Origin: Gelidibacter japonicus
GTDB taxonomy: Bacteria; Bacteroidota; Bacteroidia; Flavobacteriales; Flavobacteriaceae
Direction: 5' to 3'
Assembly (NCBI RefSeq): GCF_010725055.1
Contig: NZ_BJKB01000007.1
Span: forward strand, 1 to 64,000
DNA: 64,000 nt
Part shown: positions 18,105-26,293 of the stretch, piece by piece
Layout of the letters: every line of letters starts with the position of its first letter
Position numbering within the stretch: position 1 is the first letter of the stretch
Notes under the pieces: model-generated
The model's input: only the letters and a program-made list of their open reading frames with translations
Told to the model about the DNA's origin: nothing
Database searches by the model: none
Made by a program: the position numbers and the translations under genes

Positions 18105-18737
18105 CTACTGGCCATTAAACGTGTTCATGGTAATATTTACCCCAGCAGTCCCAAAGGATTTTATGAGTTCAAAGGATTTGTCCAAGCGTTCTGGCAATTT
18201 CGCTTCTTCTTCTGGCGACCATTCGCCCAACACATAATCCACCTGTCTGCCTTTACTGAAAGCATCACTAATACCAAACCTAAAGCGGTTATAATTGGTG
18301 GTTTGCAATTTGTCTTGAGTATCCTTTAATCCGTTGTGTCCGCCGTCACTTCCCTTGGTCTTCAGTCGAATGGTGCCGAAAGGCAAGTTCAAATCATCGG
18401 TGATTACCAATAAGTTTTCGAGCGGTATGTTTTCTTTGTTCATCCAATAAACGATGGCTTTGCCACTCAAATTCATATAAGTACTGGGTTTTAATAAAAT
18501 AAACTGTCGTCCTTTAAACTTATAAACGGCAATATCTCCCAATTTTTGGGTCTCAAAATTCAGACCTTCCTTTTTCGCCAAATGATCTAAGATCCTAAAA
18601 CCAATATTATGGCGCGTATTGGCATACTCACTACCAATATTACCTAAACCTACAATGAGATATTTTTTCATAGCAATTTCTTCAACTGGGGTTACGCTTT
18701 TTGAAGATTTAAAAAATTTGTGTAAAAAACTGAACAT
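18105..18737 (-). CDS. pth: Peptidyl-tRNA hydrolase
   Basis: Releases peptides from peptidyl-tRNAs that drop off ribosomes, recycling tRNA. The core matches bacterial Pth throughout: KYLIVGLGNIGSEYANTRHNIGF (the catalytic His is in TRHNIGF), the central KPSTYMNLSG and DDLNLPFG, then KGSDGGHNGLKD and RFRFGIS. The longest frame (210 residues) has about 22 extra N-terminal residues (MFSFLHKFFKSSKSVTPVEE) before a second ATG at 18671; flavobacterial orthologues often carry such an extension, so the longer form is kept with moderate certainty about its start. A 399-base intergenic region separates it from rplY upstream. Confidence 0.95.
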   Translation of the reverse strand: MFSFLHKFFKSSKSVTPVEEIAMKKYLIVGLGNIGSEYANTRHNIGFRILDHLAKKEGLNFETQKLGDIAVYKFKGRQFILLKPSTYMNLSGKAIVYWMNKENIPLENLLVITDDLNLPFGTIRLKTKGSDGGHNGLKDTQDKLQTTNYNRFRFGISDAFSKGRQVDYVLGEWSPEEEAKLPERLDKSFELIKSFGTAGVNITMNTFNGQ

Positions 18738-19136
18738 GTAAGCTTTTTAAAACATGTTTATCAAAGTGAAAAATAACCTTTTTTGATAAAAATTTAGAAA
18801 ACAATCATCAAAAATCAAAAAATTAAAGGCATTTGGACCTACAATTAAACATCAATCCCATGAGCGGTTATGAAAAGTATGTACGGAAATCCCGCTAATC
18901 AAGCAGCATTCTAAAGAATGGAACCATGTTTAAGAACAGCTATCAAAACTCAATGCGCCTTCGGCTTTTTAAAACTTAAATAATAGCATAGAACCTAGAG
19001 ATCCCGCCGAAAGGGCGGGATTAGTTCAACCAACATATTCCAATGCGCCTTCGGCTTTTGGAATATGGGTTTCACTAAAAAAAAGCATCCTGAATAAACA
19101 GAATGCTTTTAAATTTATCGCAAAATAAGATGTACC
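18738..19136. other. Intergenic region between rplY and pth with structured repeats
   Basis: No gene is seen. The region holds a 19-nt direct repeat (CAATGCGCCTTCGGCTTTT) at 18951-18969 and 19041-19059, exactly 90 bases apart, each with a possible UUCG-type mini-hairpin. It also holds the hairpin ATCCCGCC/GGCGGGAT near 19001-19020, a long stem CATATTCCAA/TTGGAATATG enclosing the second repeat copy (19034-19067), and the rplY terminator. A structured RNA cannot be excluded. Confidence 0.5.
19078..19110 (-). terminator. Terminator of rplY
   Basis: Stem AAAAGCAT-C-CTG pairing with CAG-A-ATGCTTTT (one mismatch), followed on the minus strand by a run of T, about 27 bases past the rplY stop. Confidence 0.75.
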
Positions 19137-19790
19137 TTACTCTTGACCTTCTGCTGGTGTTTCAGCGCCTTCAGCAGCTGCCTCAGCTCCTTCTGCACCT
19201 TCTTCAAGCTCTTCTTCAAGCTCTTCTTCAAACTCAGCAATACTTGCTCTAGAACGTCTAACTTGACATACCACAGTATTGTCTGGGTGTAAGAATTTGT
19301 AATTAGGGTTTTCCAATTCGGTAATGTATAGTTTACTTCCAATTTTTAAAGGTGTAATATCAACCTCTATAAAATCAGGTAGATTTGCTGGGATAGCTTT
19401 AATTCTAAGTTTACGTTGATTTCTCTGTAATACCCCACCATTTAACACACCTTTTGAAGTTCCAATAACATGCACAGGAATTTCCATCATGATTTCTTTG
19501 TCTTCATATAACTTATAAAAGTCGATGTGCAGTATTCTGTCAGATACTGGATGAAATTGGATGTCTTGCATAATAGCGTTAAAAGACGTTCCGTTTTCTA
19601 AGGCAATCACAACTGTATGCGCATTAGGCGTATAAACCAGTTTAGAGAAAGCCAATTCAGGTGCTGAGAAATGCACTGGTTTGTCTCCTCCGTATAATAC
19701 GCAAGGAACCTGACCAGCATTACGTAAGGCTCTTGTTGACTTCTTGCCCACGCTTTCTCTTTTAGATCCGTTGATTGTAATTGATTTCAT
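19137..19790 (-). CDS. rplY: Ribosomal protein bL25, long CTC/TL5 form
   Basis: 5S-rRNA-binding ribosomal protein. The 217 residues contain the N-terminal L25 domain ([34 protein letters not shown]) and the additional beta domain of the CTC/TL5 type ([35 protein letters not shown]). They end in a low-complexity acidic Glu/Ala tail (about 185-217) typical of Bacteroidota orthologues. The coding DNA of the tail is itself repetitive (CTTCTTCAAGCTCTTC-like units at 19200-19230). Transcribed after prs on the same strand, with 161 bases between them, so probably from its own promoter. The leader just upstream has three near-identical TGTTTATTTA units (19793-19822). Confidence 0.95.
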   Translation of the reverse strand: MKSITINGSKRESVGKKSTRALRNAGQVPCVLYGGDKPVHFSAPELAFSKLVYTPNAHTVVIALENGTSFNAIMQDIQFHPVSDRILHIDFYKLYEDKEIMMEIPVHVIGTSKGVLNGGVLQRNQRKLRIKAIPANLPDFIEVDITPLKIGSKLYITELENPNYKFLHPDNTVVCQVRRSRASIAEFEEELEEELEEGAEGAEAAAEGAETPAEGQE

Positions 19791-19951
19791 AATTGTTTAT
19801 TTATTGTTTATTTATTGTTATTTAATGGTATTATGGAAACTTTTTTGAAATAAAACGAAGTGTTTTGCTCCAAGCCGTTTTCATTTAAAATTTATTTATT
19901 ATTAATTATTACTCTTAGTTAATTGCTCGTTGTAAGTTGAGCCGTCGAAAT

Positions 19952-20893
19952 CTACATTAAAAATTTAGAACTTATAGATTTGTTATAATGGACGTTATGC
20001 ATCACACCAGCAAACAAATCGGCACAACTGAGCACTCTAATCTTGTCACTTTTTTGTCTTAAAGGAATGGAATCAGTAACGATCAACTCTTCCAATTTGG
20101 AATTTTCCAAACGCTCATAAGCATTTCCAGATAAAATAGGATGTGTACAAATAGCTCTTACGCTCAATGCTCCACGCTCCATCATCAAATCGGCAGCTTT
20201 GGTCAGCGTCCCTGCGGTATCGACCATATCATCTACCAATACCACATTTTTACCTTTAACATCGCCAATCAGTTCCATATGCGAAATGACATTGGCCTTT
20301 TCACGTTGTTTGTAACAGATGACCACATCACTTTCCATTGTTTTAGAATAGGCATAGGCTCGTTTTGAACCACCCATATCAGGTGAAGCAATGGTCAAAT
20401 TCTCAAGATTCAAACTTCTCAAATAAGGTAAAAACACCGTAGATGCATATAAATGATCTACTGGTTTTTCAAAAAAACCTTGAATTTGATCAGCGTGCAA
20501 ATCCATAGTGATGATTCGGGTTGCTCCTGCTGCTTCCAGCATTTTTGCCACAAGTTTTGCGGCAATTGGTACTCTCGGCTTATCCTTTCTATCCTGTCTT
20601 GCCCAACCAAAGTAAGGTAGAACAGCTGTGATATGTCTTGCTGATGCGCGCTTTGCGGCGTCAATCATCAATAACATTTCCATTAAATTTTTAGGGCCCG
20701 GATGCGTAGATCCAATGATAAAAATTCGCGTTCCTCTTATCGATTCTTCATAAGACGGCTGAAACTCCCCATCACTATAGGTAGACGTAATGACCTTACC
20801 TAAAGGCGCACCAAAAGTGGCTGCAATTTTCTCAGCAAGTTCTGTGCTCTGTGAACACGCAAAAATCTTGGCTTCCGTAACAAAATTAGGCAT
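19952..20893 (-). CDS. prs: Ribose-phosphate pyrophosphokinase (PRPP synthase)
   Basis: Makes phosphoribosyl pyrophosphate from ribose 5-phosphate and ATP, feeding purine, pyrimidine, His, Trp and NAD synthesis. The 313-residue protein has the expected motifs: the divalent-metal/PRPP-binding signature ITMDLHADQIQGFF near residue 128-142, the ATP-site YFGWARQDRKDKPR near 95-108, and the PRPP loop VVLVDDMVDTAGTL near 216-230. The length is standard for class I enzymes. A -7 box is at 20945-20952, so it starts its own transcript, followed by rplY. Confidence 0.97.
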   Translation of the reverse strand: MPNFVTEAKIFACSQSTELAEKIAATFGAPLGKVITSTYSDGEFQPSYEESIRGTRIFIIGSTHPGPKNLMEMLLMIDAAKRASARHITAVLPYFGWARQDRKDKPRVPIAAKLVAKMLEAAGATRIITMDLHADQIQGFFEKPVDHLYASTVFLPYLRSLNLENLTIASPDMGGSKRAYAYSKTMESDVVICYKQREKANVISHMELIGDVKGKNVVLVDDMVDTAGTLTKAADLMMERGALSVRAICTHPILSGNAYERLENSKLEELIVTDSIPLRQKSDKIRVLSCADLFAGVMHNVHYNKSISSKFLM

Positions 20894-20944
20894 TGTAATA
20901 GAGTGTTTTATAACGAGTTAATCCCCGTTTTCTTTAACAGGCTG

Positions 20945-20952
20945 CAAATTTA
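20945..20952 (-). promoter_or_regulatory. -7 promoter box of prs
   Basis: Minus-strand TAAATTTG (TAnnTTTG), about 50 bases before the prs ATG. Confidence 0.5.
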
Positions 20953-21018
20953 AGAATTTAATTGGACAGAAAAAGTATAAAAGAAAGATATTTTAGTTGT
21001 TTGTAGAAAAATATTTTA

Positions 21019-21026
21019 TAATTTTG
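21019..21026 (+). promoter_or_regulatory. -7 promoter box of tRNA-Leu
   Basis: TAATTTTG (TAnnTTTG), with a TTG at 20997-20999 leaving a 19-base spacer; the mature tRNA begins 22 bases downstream. Confidence 0.6.
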
Positions 21027-21048
21027 CAGTCCAATTTAGTACTTCTTT

Positions 21049-21128
21049 GCTCAAGTGGCGGAATTGGTAGACGCGCTGGATTCAAAATCCAGTTCTTCGG
21101 AGTGCGGGTTCGATTCCCGCCTTGAGTA
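21049..21128 (+). tRNA. tRNA-Leu, anticodon CAA
   Basis: The full cloverleaf can be drawn. Acceptor stem GCTCAAG pairs with CTTGAGT (first pair G-U), and the D-loop contains GGTAGACGCG. The anticodon stem CTGGA/TCCAG closes the 7-nt loop TTCAAAA, giving anticodon CAA. There is a class II variable arm, and T-arm GCGGG-TTCGATT-CCCGC. CCA is not encoded. Confidence 0.96.
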
Positions 21129-21132
21129 CTGC

Positions 21133-21166
21133 AAAGGCTTCAACAGAAATGTTGGAGCCTTTTTTT
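21133..21166 (+). terminator. Terminator of tRNA-Leu
   Basis: Twelve-base-pair stem AAAGGCTTCAAC/GTTGGAGCCTTT (one G-T pair), 6-nt loop, then a T-run. Confidence 0.85.
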
Positions 21167-21283
21167 ATTTCTCATTTTATCAAAATCTGATAACGCCGTA
21201 AATTTCAACACCTTAGTCTAAAACATCATCAATTTTTCTTAATTTGCACCTTCAATCGTCATATTCAATCAAAAACAATCCTC

Positions 21284-21733
21284 ATGAAAAAACTCCTCAC
21301 CTTAGCCTTATGTCTTTCTTTATCCAATATTGCGCTGTCCCAGGATTTGGATATCGTACTTTTGGAAAATCTAACAACTAAATCTTTCGCTTCCTCAGAT
21401 AAGTATATGATCGACTATTACGGATTTGAAAAGATCAGAAACAATAAAGACAATCTGCAAAACACTTACGGCAGAACTTACAAGCACGATTTGGACAACA
21501 CGATTGTCATTACAGTGATGTCATCAAACGATACGTCCAATGAATTAGACGTATCTCTTGCAAAAAATTATAAGGTTCAAGAAATTAAAGACAAACTGGT
21601 TTCACAAGGTTATACCTACACCGGACTTGAGAATTTCGAGTTTTCCGAATTTAAAAAAGATAAATCCGTCTTTTTAGTTTCTGAAATCCCAAACGAAGAT
21701 GGCAAAACTCAAGTAAAAGTGATTTCCGAATAA
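21284..21733 (+). CDS. Small secreted protein of unknown function
   Basis: A 149-residue exported protein with a clear signal peptide (MKKLLTLALCLSLSNIALS, then QDLDIV). The mature part is a charged alpha/beta protein (YKVQEIKDKLVSQGYTYTGLENFEFSEF, VFLVSEIPNEDGKTQVKVISE) without cysteines or membrane segments; no family recognised. It stands alone between the tRNA and the symporter gene, separated by 301 bases from the latter. The intact frame, signal peptide and matching codon use support it as real. Confidence 0.75.
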   Translation: MKKLLTLALCLSLSNIALSQDLDIVLLENLTTKSFASSDKYMIDYYGFEKIRNNKDNLQNTYGRTYKHDLDNTIVITVMSSNDTSNELDVSLAKNYKVQEIKDKLVSQGYTYTGLENFEFSEFKKDKSVFLVSEIPNEDGKTQVKVISE

Positions 21734-22034
21734 TTATATTTTTTAAAAATAAAATGTAATATAGGTCTCTATAATTAATGGCTTGCTACAGGTCTGATAG
21801 CTAAAATTACTTTGTCAAATGACTTCCTTTTTGTCTCTCAGATTTTCTTGAGAGGTCTTTTAAGTATTTGTGATAAGACAGCTTTTATTTCATTCACAAA
21901 AAAATCGCTTAAACTACTTTTATCGAATCGTTGGTTTACTAAATTTCAAAAAAACACCTCGAATATCTTGGGAGGACTTCTGCTTATCACTAAATTGTGT
22001 TTTTCACGATACAAACTGAAAAACCTTACTGATT
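21734..22034. other. Intergenic region upstream of the symporter gene
   Basis: A/T-rich, with no gene and no clear promoter. An open frame running through it in another phase lacks any coding character and overlaps the symporter signal peptide. Confidence 0.5.
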
Positions 22035-24137
22035 TTGAAGATAAAACACAGGCTCTTTGCCCTTTTGACGCTCTTACTGATTAACGTTACAAATGCCATA
22101 GCTCAAGTTCAACCTGACGGCAAAATGACCGTACAATTAGAACTTATCAACCCTTCTTCCGAAATTAATAATGGTGTGGCGAAAGTAGCGGTAGAAGGTG
22201 GGCTTCCACCCTATCGATACAAATGGAGTAATATAAATACGGCCTTAGATTCTTCAGAATCTTATGGATTAATTGAAGGTATGGAACATGCGGTGACCAT
22301 TACCGATGCCAATGGGAACACGGTTACAAAGCACTTCACCATTCCTGCAAAATCAATTACCGAGATTTTCAATAGTAGCGTACAACCAGCAGTAGATGTG
22401 CTGGGTGCCGTCCTGTTTTGGGATGCTTTTGCCTCCCTAGGAATATATGATCCGGTAGTTTATACTTCACATACCAACATTCAGCTTCCGCTACAGGATC
22501 CATCCAGCGAAGGAGAATACCATTTGAAAAAATGGCTGGTTACCGATGGGAGCCAAGTAAAAAAAGGCGAGAAAATTGCCTTGTTGGTCAACCATCAAAA
22601 CGTAGAATTGTCGGTCTATGCTCCAGATGCTGGCATTTTAGAACATGTCATTGAAGAAGATACTGTGATTTCAAGAAAACCTAAACCTGGTTCCTACAGG
22701 ATCCCACTTTTGGCCACAATCAACTTTCAAACCCCACAACTCCTTTTACATCCCAACGGCGATATAAAAACCAGTACGATTCCTTTCATTGTCGTCTGGC
22801 TTATTTTGGGCAGCATATTCTTTACGTTACGCTTAAAGTTTGTGAATATTCGTGGTTTTAGACATTCCTTGAATTTGGCAAGAGGAAAGTATGACGATCC
22901 GGATGCTCCTGGCACGATTACGCATTTTCAAGCCATGGCCACCGCAGTATCAGCTACGGTGGGATTGGGAAATATTGCTGGAGTTGCCGTGGCCATTTCC
23001 CTTGGAGGTGCGGGAGCAACGTTCTGGATGTTTCTCGCCGGTTTTTTTGGCATGTCCTTAAAGTTTGCCGAATGTACCTTGGGTGTCAAGTATCGGTTTA
23101 TTGATGACGAAGGCCGCATATTTGGCGGCCCCATGAACTATTTGCGCTACGGTCTTGAAAAGAAAAACCTTAAGCGTTTAGGGAAATTCTTAGCGATCCT
23201 ATTTGCCGTACTTGGGGTAGGCGCCTCATTTGGCGGTGGCAATATGTTGCAGTCAAATCAAGCTTTTAAAATCGTATCAGAGCAGATTCCCGTTTTACAA
23301 GGTCAAGGGTTTTGGTTCGGAATTCTATTTGCAATTTTGGTTGGTGCCGTGATTATTGGCGGCATTAAAAGTATTGCCAATGTAACCGCAAAAGTAGTTC
23401 CTGTGATGGCCATCTTTTACGTGGTGGGCTGTTTGGTGGTGATTGGCTATAATATCGAATTTCTTGGAGGTGCGTTTGTAGCCATTTTCGATGGCGCTTT
23501 TTCTGCCCAAGCCATGAAAGGCGGATTTATCGGGGTGCTCATCATCGGTTTACAACGTGCTGCATTTTCAAGTGAAGCGGGAGTAGGTTCGGCGGCAATT
23601 GCCCACAGTGCCTCCAAGACCAACCACCCTGTTGCCGATGGCTTTACTTCTTTGATTGAACCACTTATTGACACCATGCTAGTCTGTACCATGACTGCCC
23701 TCGTATTGATTTTTACCGGCAAACATGAAATCAATAGCGGCATGGGCGGTGTAGAACTTACTGCCGATGCCTTCGGAACGGTTGTTTCTTGGTTTCCAGC
23801 CGTACTGGCGGTGGCCGTGGTTTTATTTGCCTTTTCCACCATGGTGTCCTGGTCGTATTACGGCATGCGTTCTTGGAGCTACCTCTTCGGAAGAAGCAAG
23901 AAATTGGAATTGGTATATAAAATCATGTATCTCGTTTTCGTCGTTTTGGGAGCTTCCGTTAGTTTAGGAGCCGTTCTTAGTTTCGCCGATATGATGATCC
24001 TTGCCATGTCATTCCCGAATATCATAGGATTATACATTATGGCTCCCGAAATAAATGCCGATATGAAAATTTATTGGCAAAAATTAAAAGACGGAAAACT
24101 TTATATCAACCCGAAATTCATCAAAGCAAAAGAGTGA
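22035..24137 (+). CDS. Alanine/glycine:cation symporter (AGCS family) with extra periplasmic N-terminal domains
   Basis: A 700-residue protein whose C-terminal 450 residues are a sodium:alanine/glycine symporter. The AGCS signature is visible in ATAVSATVGLGNIAGVAVAI near residue 300, with GPMNYLRYGLE and FSSEAGVGSAAIAHSAS further on. The N-terminal 240 residues are not part of standard AGCS carriers. They comprise a signal peptide (RLFALLTLLLINVTNAIA), a SprB/Ig-like repeat (PSSEINNGVAKVAVEGGLPPYRY to ITDANGNTVTKHF) and a lipoyl/HlyD-like barrel (LKKWLVTDGSQVKKGEKIALLV to VYAPDAGILEHV). A TM segment at about 250-270 then leads into the carrier. The likely start is TTG at 22035, because it begins a perfect signal peptide and no ATG lies upstream in frame. 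Amino-acid uptake is inferred; the role of the added domains is unknown. Confidence 0.88.
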   Translation: MKIKHRLFALLTLLLINVTNAIAQVQPDGKMTVQLELINPSSEINNGVAKVAVEGGLPPYRYKWSNINTALDSSESYGLIEGMEHAVTITDANGNTVTKHFTIPAKSITEIFNSSVQPAVDVLGAVLFWDAFASLGIYDPVVYTSHTNIQLPLQDPSSEGEYHLKKWLVTDGSQVKKGEKIALLVNHQNVELSVYAPDAGILEHVIEEDTVISRKPKPGSYRIPLLATINFQTPQLLLHPNGDIKTSTIPFIVVWLILGSIFFTLRLKFVNIRGFRHSLNLARGKYDDPDAPGTITHFQAMATAVSATVGLGNIAGVAVAISLGGAGATFWMFLAGFFGMSLKFAECTLGVKYRFIDDEGRIFGGPMNYLRYGLEKKNLKRLGKFLAILFAVLGVGASFGGGNMLQSNQAFKIVSEQIPVLQGQGFWFGILFAILVGAVIIGGIKSIANVTAKVVPVMAIFYVVGCLVVIGYNIEFLGGAFVAIFDGAFSAQAMKGGFIGVLIIGLQRAAFSSEAGVGSAAIAHSASKTNHPVADGFTSLIEPLIDTMLVCTMTALVLIFTGKHEINSGMGGVELTADAFGTVVSWFPAVLAVAVVLFAFSTMVSWSYYGMRSWSYLFGRSKKLELVYKIMYLVFVVLGASVSLGAVLSFADMMILAMSFPNIIGLYIMAPEINADMKIYWQKLKDGKLYINPKFIKAKE

Positions 24138-24185
24138 TTATAAAATTTTGTAAATTATGACCTTTTTAAACAACACTTAGTGCTT

Positions 24186-25115
24186 ATGAAAAGAATAACC
24201 CTGTGTAGTCTGTTTTTCCTTTTTTCGTGCAATCTCATGCTAATGGCCCAACAGACCGATAAAACATTGGAAAAAGGACTTCAAGACCTTGCAAAAGATT
24301 TTGAAGGTGATGTGGGTATTTACGTCTATAATCTTAAAACCAATCAAGAAGCCGGAGTCAATGCCGATACCATTTTTCCAACGGCCAGTGTTGTGAAGGT
24401 CCCTATTTTGATTGAAGTATTCAAACAGATCAAAGCGGGCAAATTACATCTTAAGGACACCTTGGTTTATGATGCGAAAAGAAAATATGGTGGTTCTGGT
24501 TTAATGCAGTTTTATAAGGACAGTACCGTTACGGACCTTCGCACCTTGGCCTCATTGATGATCACCATGAGCGATAACACGACTTCACTTTGGTGTCAGG
24601 AACTTGTGGGTGGCGGTGAAGCCATCAACGAAACGATGGCAGATCTAGGCTTGGCTCATACTAGGGTCAACAGCCGTACGGAAGGCAGAACCAAAGATTG
24701 GGAAGCATATGGATGGGGACAGACCACACCGCGAGAAATGGCCTCATTACTGATAAAAATGAGAAACAGGACTTTGGTCGATGCTGCATCGAGCGATGAA
24801 ATGTACCGCATTATGTCGAATTCTTTCTACACGGATTATTCGCTTTCGCAAATTCCACCTTATGTACAAACCGCTGCCAAACAGGGCATGGTGAATAAGT
24901 CACGATCGGAAGTGGTCATGGTCAATGCGCCAAGTGGTGATTATGTATTCTATATCGCCACTAAAAACAACACCGATGAATCCTGGGGCTTCGACAATAA
25001 AGCCTGGCAACTGCAAAGACTTATTTCGGCCTATCTATGGCGTTATTTTGAACCAGAATCCGACTGGAAGCCTGCGACGGGATTTGCAGATTTGGTGACA
25101 GGGTTAAGATATTAA
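24186..25115 (+). CDS. Class A beta-lactamase-type serine hydrolase
   Basis: A 309-residue exported serine hydrolase of the penicillin-binding/class A beta-lactamase fold. From ATG 24186 it shows a signal peptide (1-20), the catalytic S68-V-V-K71 tetrad in FPTASVVKVP, SDN at 129-131 and KQG at 232-234 in place of KTG/KSG. In the omega-loop position the sequence R164-T-E166 is present, but the Asn normally four residues after the Glu is Lys170. So the acylation machinery is intact, whereas the deacylating water site is atypical. It could be a weak beta-lactamase, a carboxypeptidase-like enzyme or another serine hydrolase. It follows the symporter by 48 bases on the same strand. The GTG two codons earlier is less likely. 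Confidence 0.85.
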   Translation: MKRITLCSLFFLFSCNLMLMAQQTDKTLEKGLQDLAKDFEGDVGIYVYNLKTNQEAGVNADTIFPTASVVKVPILIEVFKQIKAGKLHLKDTLVYDAKRKYGGSGLMQFYKDSTVTDLRTLASLMITMSDNTTSLWCQELVGGGEAINETMADLGLAHTRVNSRTEGRTKDWEAYGWGQTTPREMASLLIKMRNRTLVDAASSDEMYRIMSNSFYTDYSLSQIPPYVQTAAKQGMVNKSRSEVVMVNAPSGDYVFYIATKNNTDESWGFDNKAWQLQRLISAYLWRYFEPESDWKPATGFADLVTGLRY

Positions 25116-26126
25116 TGCTTTAAGTCGTTCAACCGCCTGCTCTGCCGTAATATCCCTTTGTGGGGAACCAAACATCTCATACCCTACCATGAATTTCTTT
25201 ACCGTGGCGCTTCTAAGCAATGGCGGATAAAAACTCATATGCCAATGCCAATGTTCATTAGACGCGCCGTTGGTTGGCGCTTGATGGATCCCACTCGAAT
25301 AAGGAAATGAGGTCTGAAACAGCTTATCATAAGCTTTGGTGATTTTCGAAATGGCTTCGGCAAAAGCCAAACTTTCATCATCTGAAAGTTCTGAAATATC
25401 CTTGTAATTCTTTTTAGGTGCAATCATGGTTTCAAAAGGCCAAACGGCCCAAAATGGCGTGAGTACCACAAAATCATCGTTTTGATAAATAATACGCTCA
25501 TTTGCTTTCAACTCTTGTTTTAGATAATCTCCCAAGAGACTGCTTTTATTCTTGCTGTAATAGGCCTGCTGATGCTGATCTTTCTTCTCAACCTCATTAG
25601 GCAACGTTGATTGACTCCATATTTGCCCATGTGGATGGGGGTTACTGCAACCCATGACGGCGCCTTTATTTTCAAATATCTGCACATAATTGATGAGCTC
25701 ACTGGACCCTAACAAAAGGTATTCTTTTTGCCATGCTTTAACCACTTTGTTGATGTCCTCCACGGCCATATCTGCCAAACTCTTTGAGTGGTCAGGACTA
25801 AAACAAACGACTTTGCAAATGCCTTGCTCACTTTCTGCTATAAATAACCCTTCATTTACGGAAAATGCAGGTGACGTAGTCTGTAATGCAGCAAAATCAT
25901 TGGTGAAAATAAAGACATCCTTATAATCAGGATTCTGCTCTCCATTAATTCTGGTGTTGCCCGCACATAAATAACAACTTGGATCGTGCGCAGGGCGTTC
26001 CTCATCGGAAACAGCTTCGTTCTGTCCCTGCCATGGCCGTTTTGCTCGATGAGGCGACACCAATACCCATTCGCCAGTAAGGATATTGTAGCGTTTATGT
26101 GAATAGTCTTGTAAATTCTTGTCCAT
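25104..26126 (-). CDS. galT: Galactose-1-phosphate uridylyltransferase
   Basis: Second enzyme of the Leloir pathway: exchanges UDP between UDP-glucose and galactose 1-phosphate. The 340-residue protein shows the nucleophile motif HPHGQIW near residue 162-168, the N-terminal RYNILTGEWVLVSPHRAKRPWQG, the zinc-site pair in CYLCAGNTRINGE, and the C-terminal HWHWHMSFYPPLLRS. It is the last gene of galM-galK-galT; its 3' end overlaps the convergent beta-lactamase-like gene by 12 bases. The 167-base gap after galK contains a heptamer repeat. Confidence 0.97.
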   Translation of the reverse strand: MDKNLQDYSHKRYNILTGEWVLVSPHRAKRPWQGQNEAVSDEERPAHDPSCYLCAGNTRINGEQNPDYKDVFIFTNDFAALQTTSPAFSVNEGLFIAESEQGICKVVCFSPDHSKSLADMAVEDINKVVKAWQKEYLLLGSSELINYVQIFENKGAVMGCSNPHPHGQIWSQSTLPNEVEKKDQHQQAYYSKNKSSLLGDYLKQELKANERIIYQNDDFVVLTPFWAVWPFETMIAPKKNYKDISELSDDESLAFAEAISKITKAYDKLFQTSFPYSSGIHQAPTNGASNEHWHWHMSFYPPLLRSATVKKFMVGYEMFGSPQRDITAEQAVERLKALIS

Positions 26127-26257
26127 GATATTTTCTGTTATTTAATTTTCCCTTTTCAATCGCAGGTCTCCGCTTCAAATAGTAATGCATTTAAAAAATT
26201 AAAAGATCATTCAACTTTCTTAAGGCTGAAAACACCTGTTTTTCTATCAATTGATGA

Positions 26258-26292
26258 GTCTTGGTTCTTTGCTCTTTATTCTTTATTCTTTA
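26258..26292. repeat. Heptamer repeat array between galK and galT
   Basis: Five 7-base units related to TTCTTTA: GTCTTGG, TTCTTTG, CTCTTTA, TTCTTTA, TTCTTTA, ending at the galK stop codon. Related arrays occur at 42741-42789 and 46782-46830. Confidence 0.7.
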
Positions 26293-26293
26293 G

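Noticed and set aside
21812-22084. Open reading frame of 90 codons before the symporter
   Set aside because: No signal, no conserved look, and it overlaps the symporter signal peptide in another frame.
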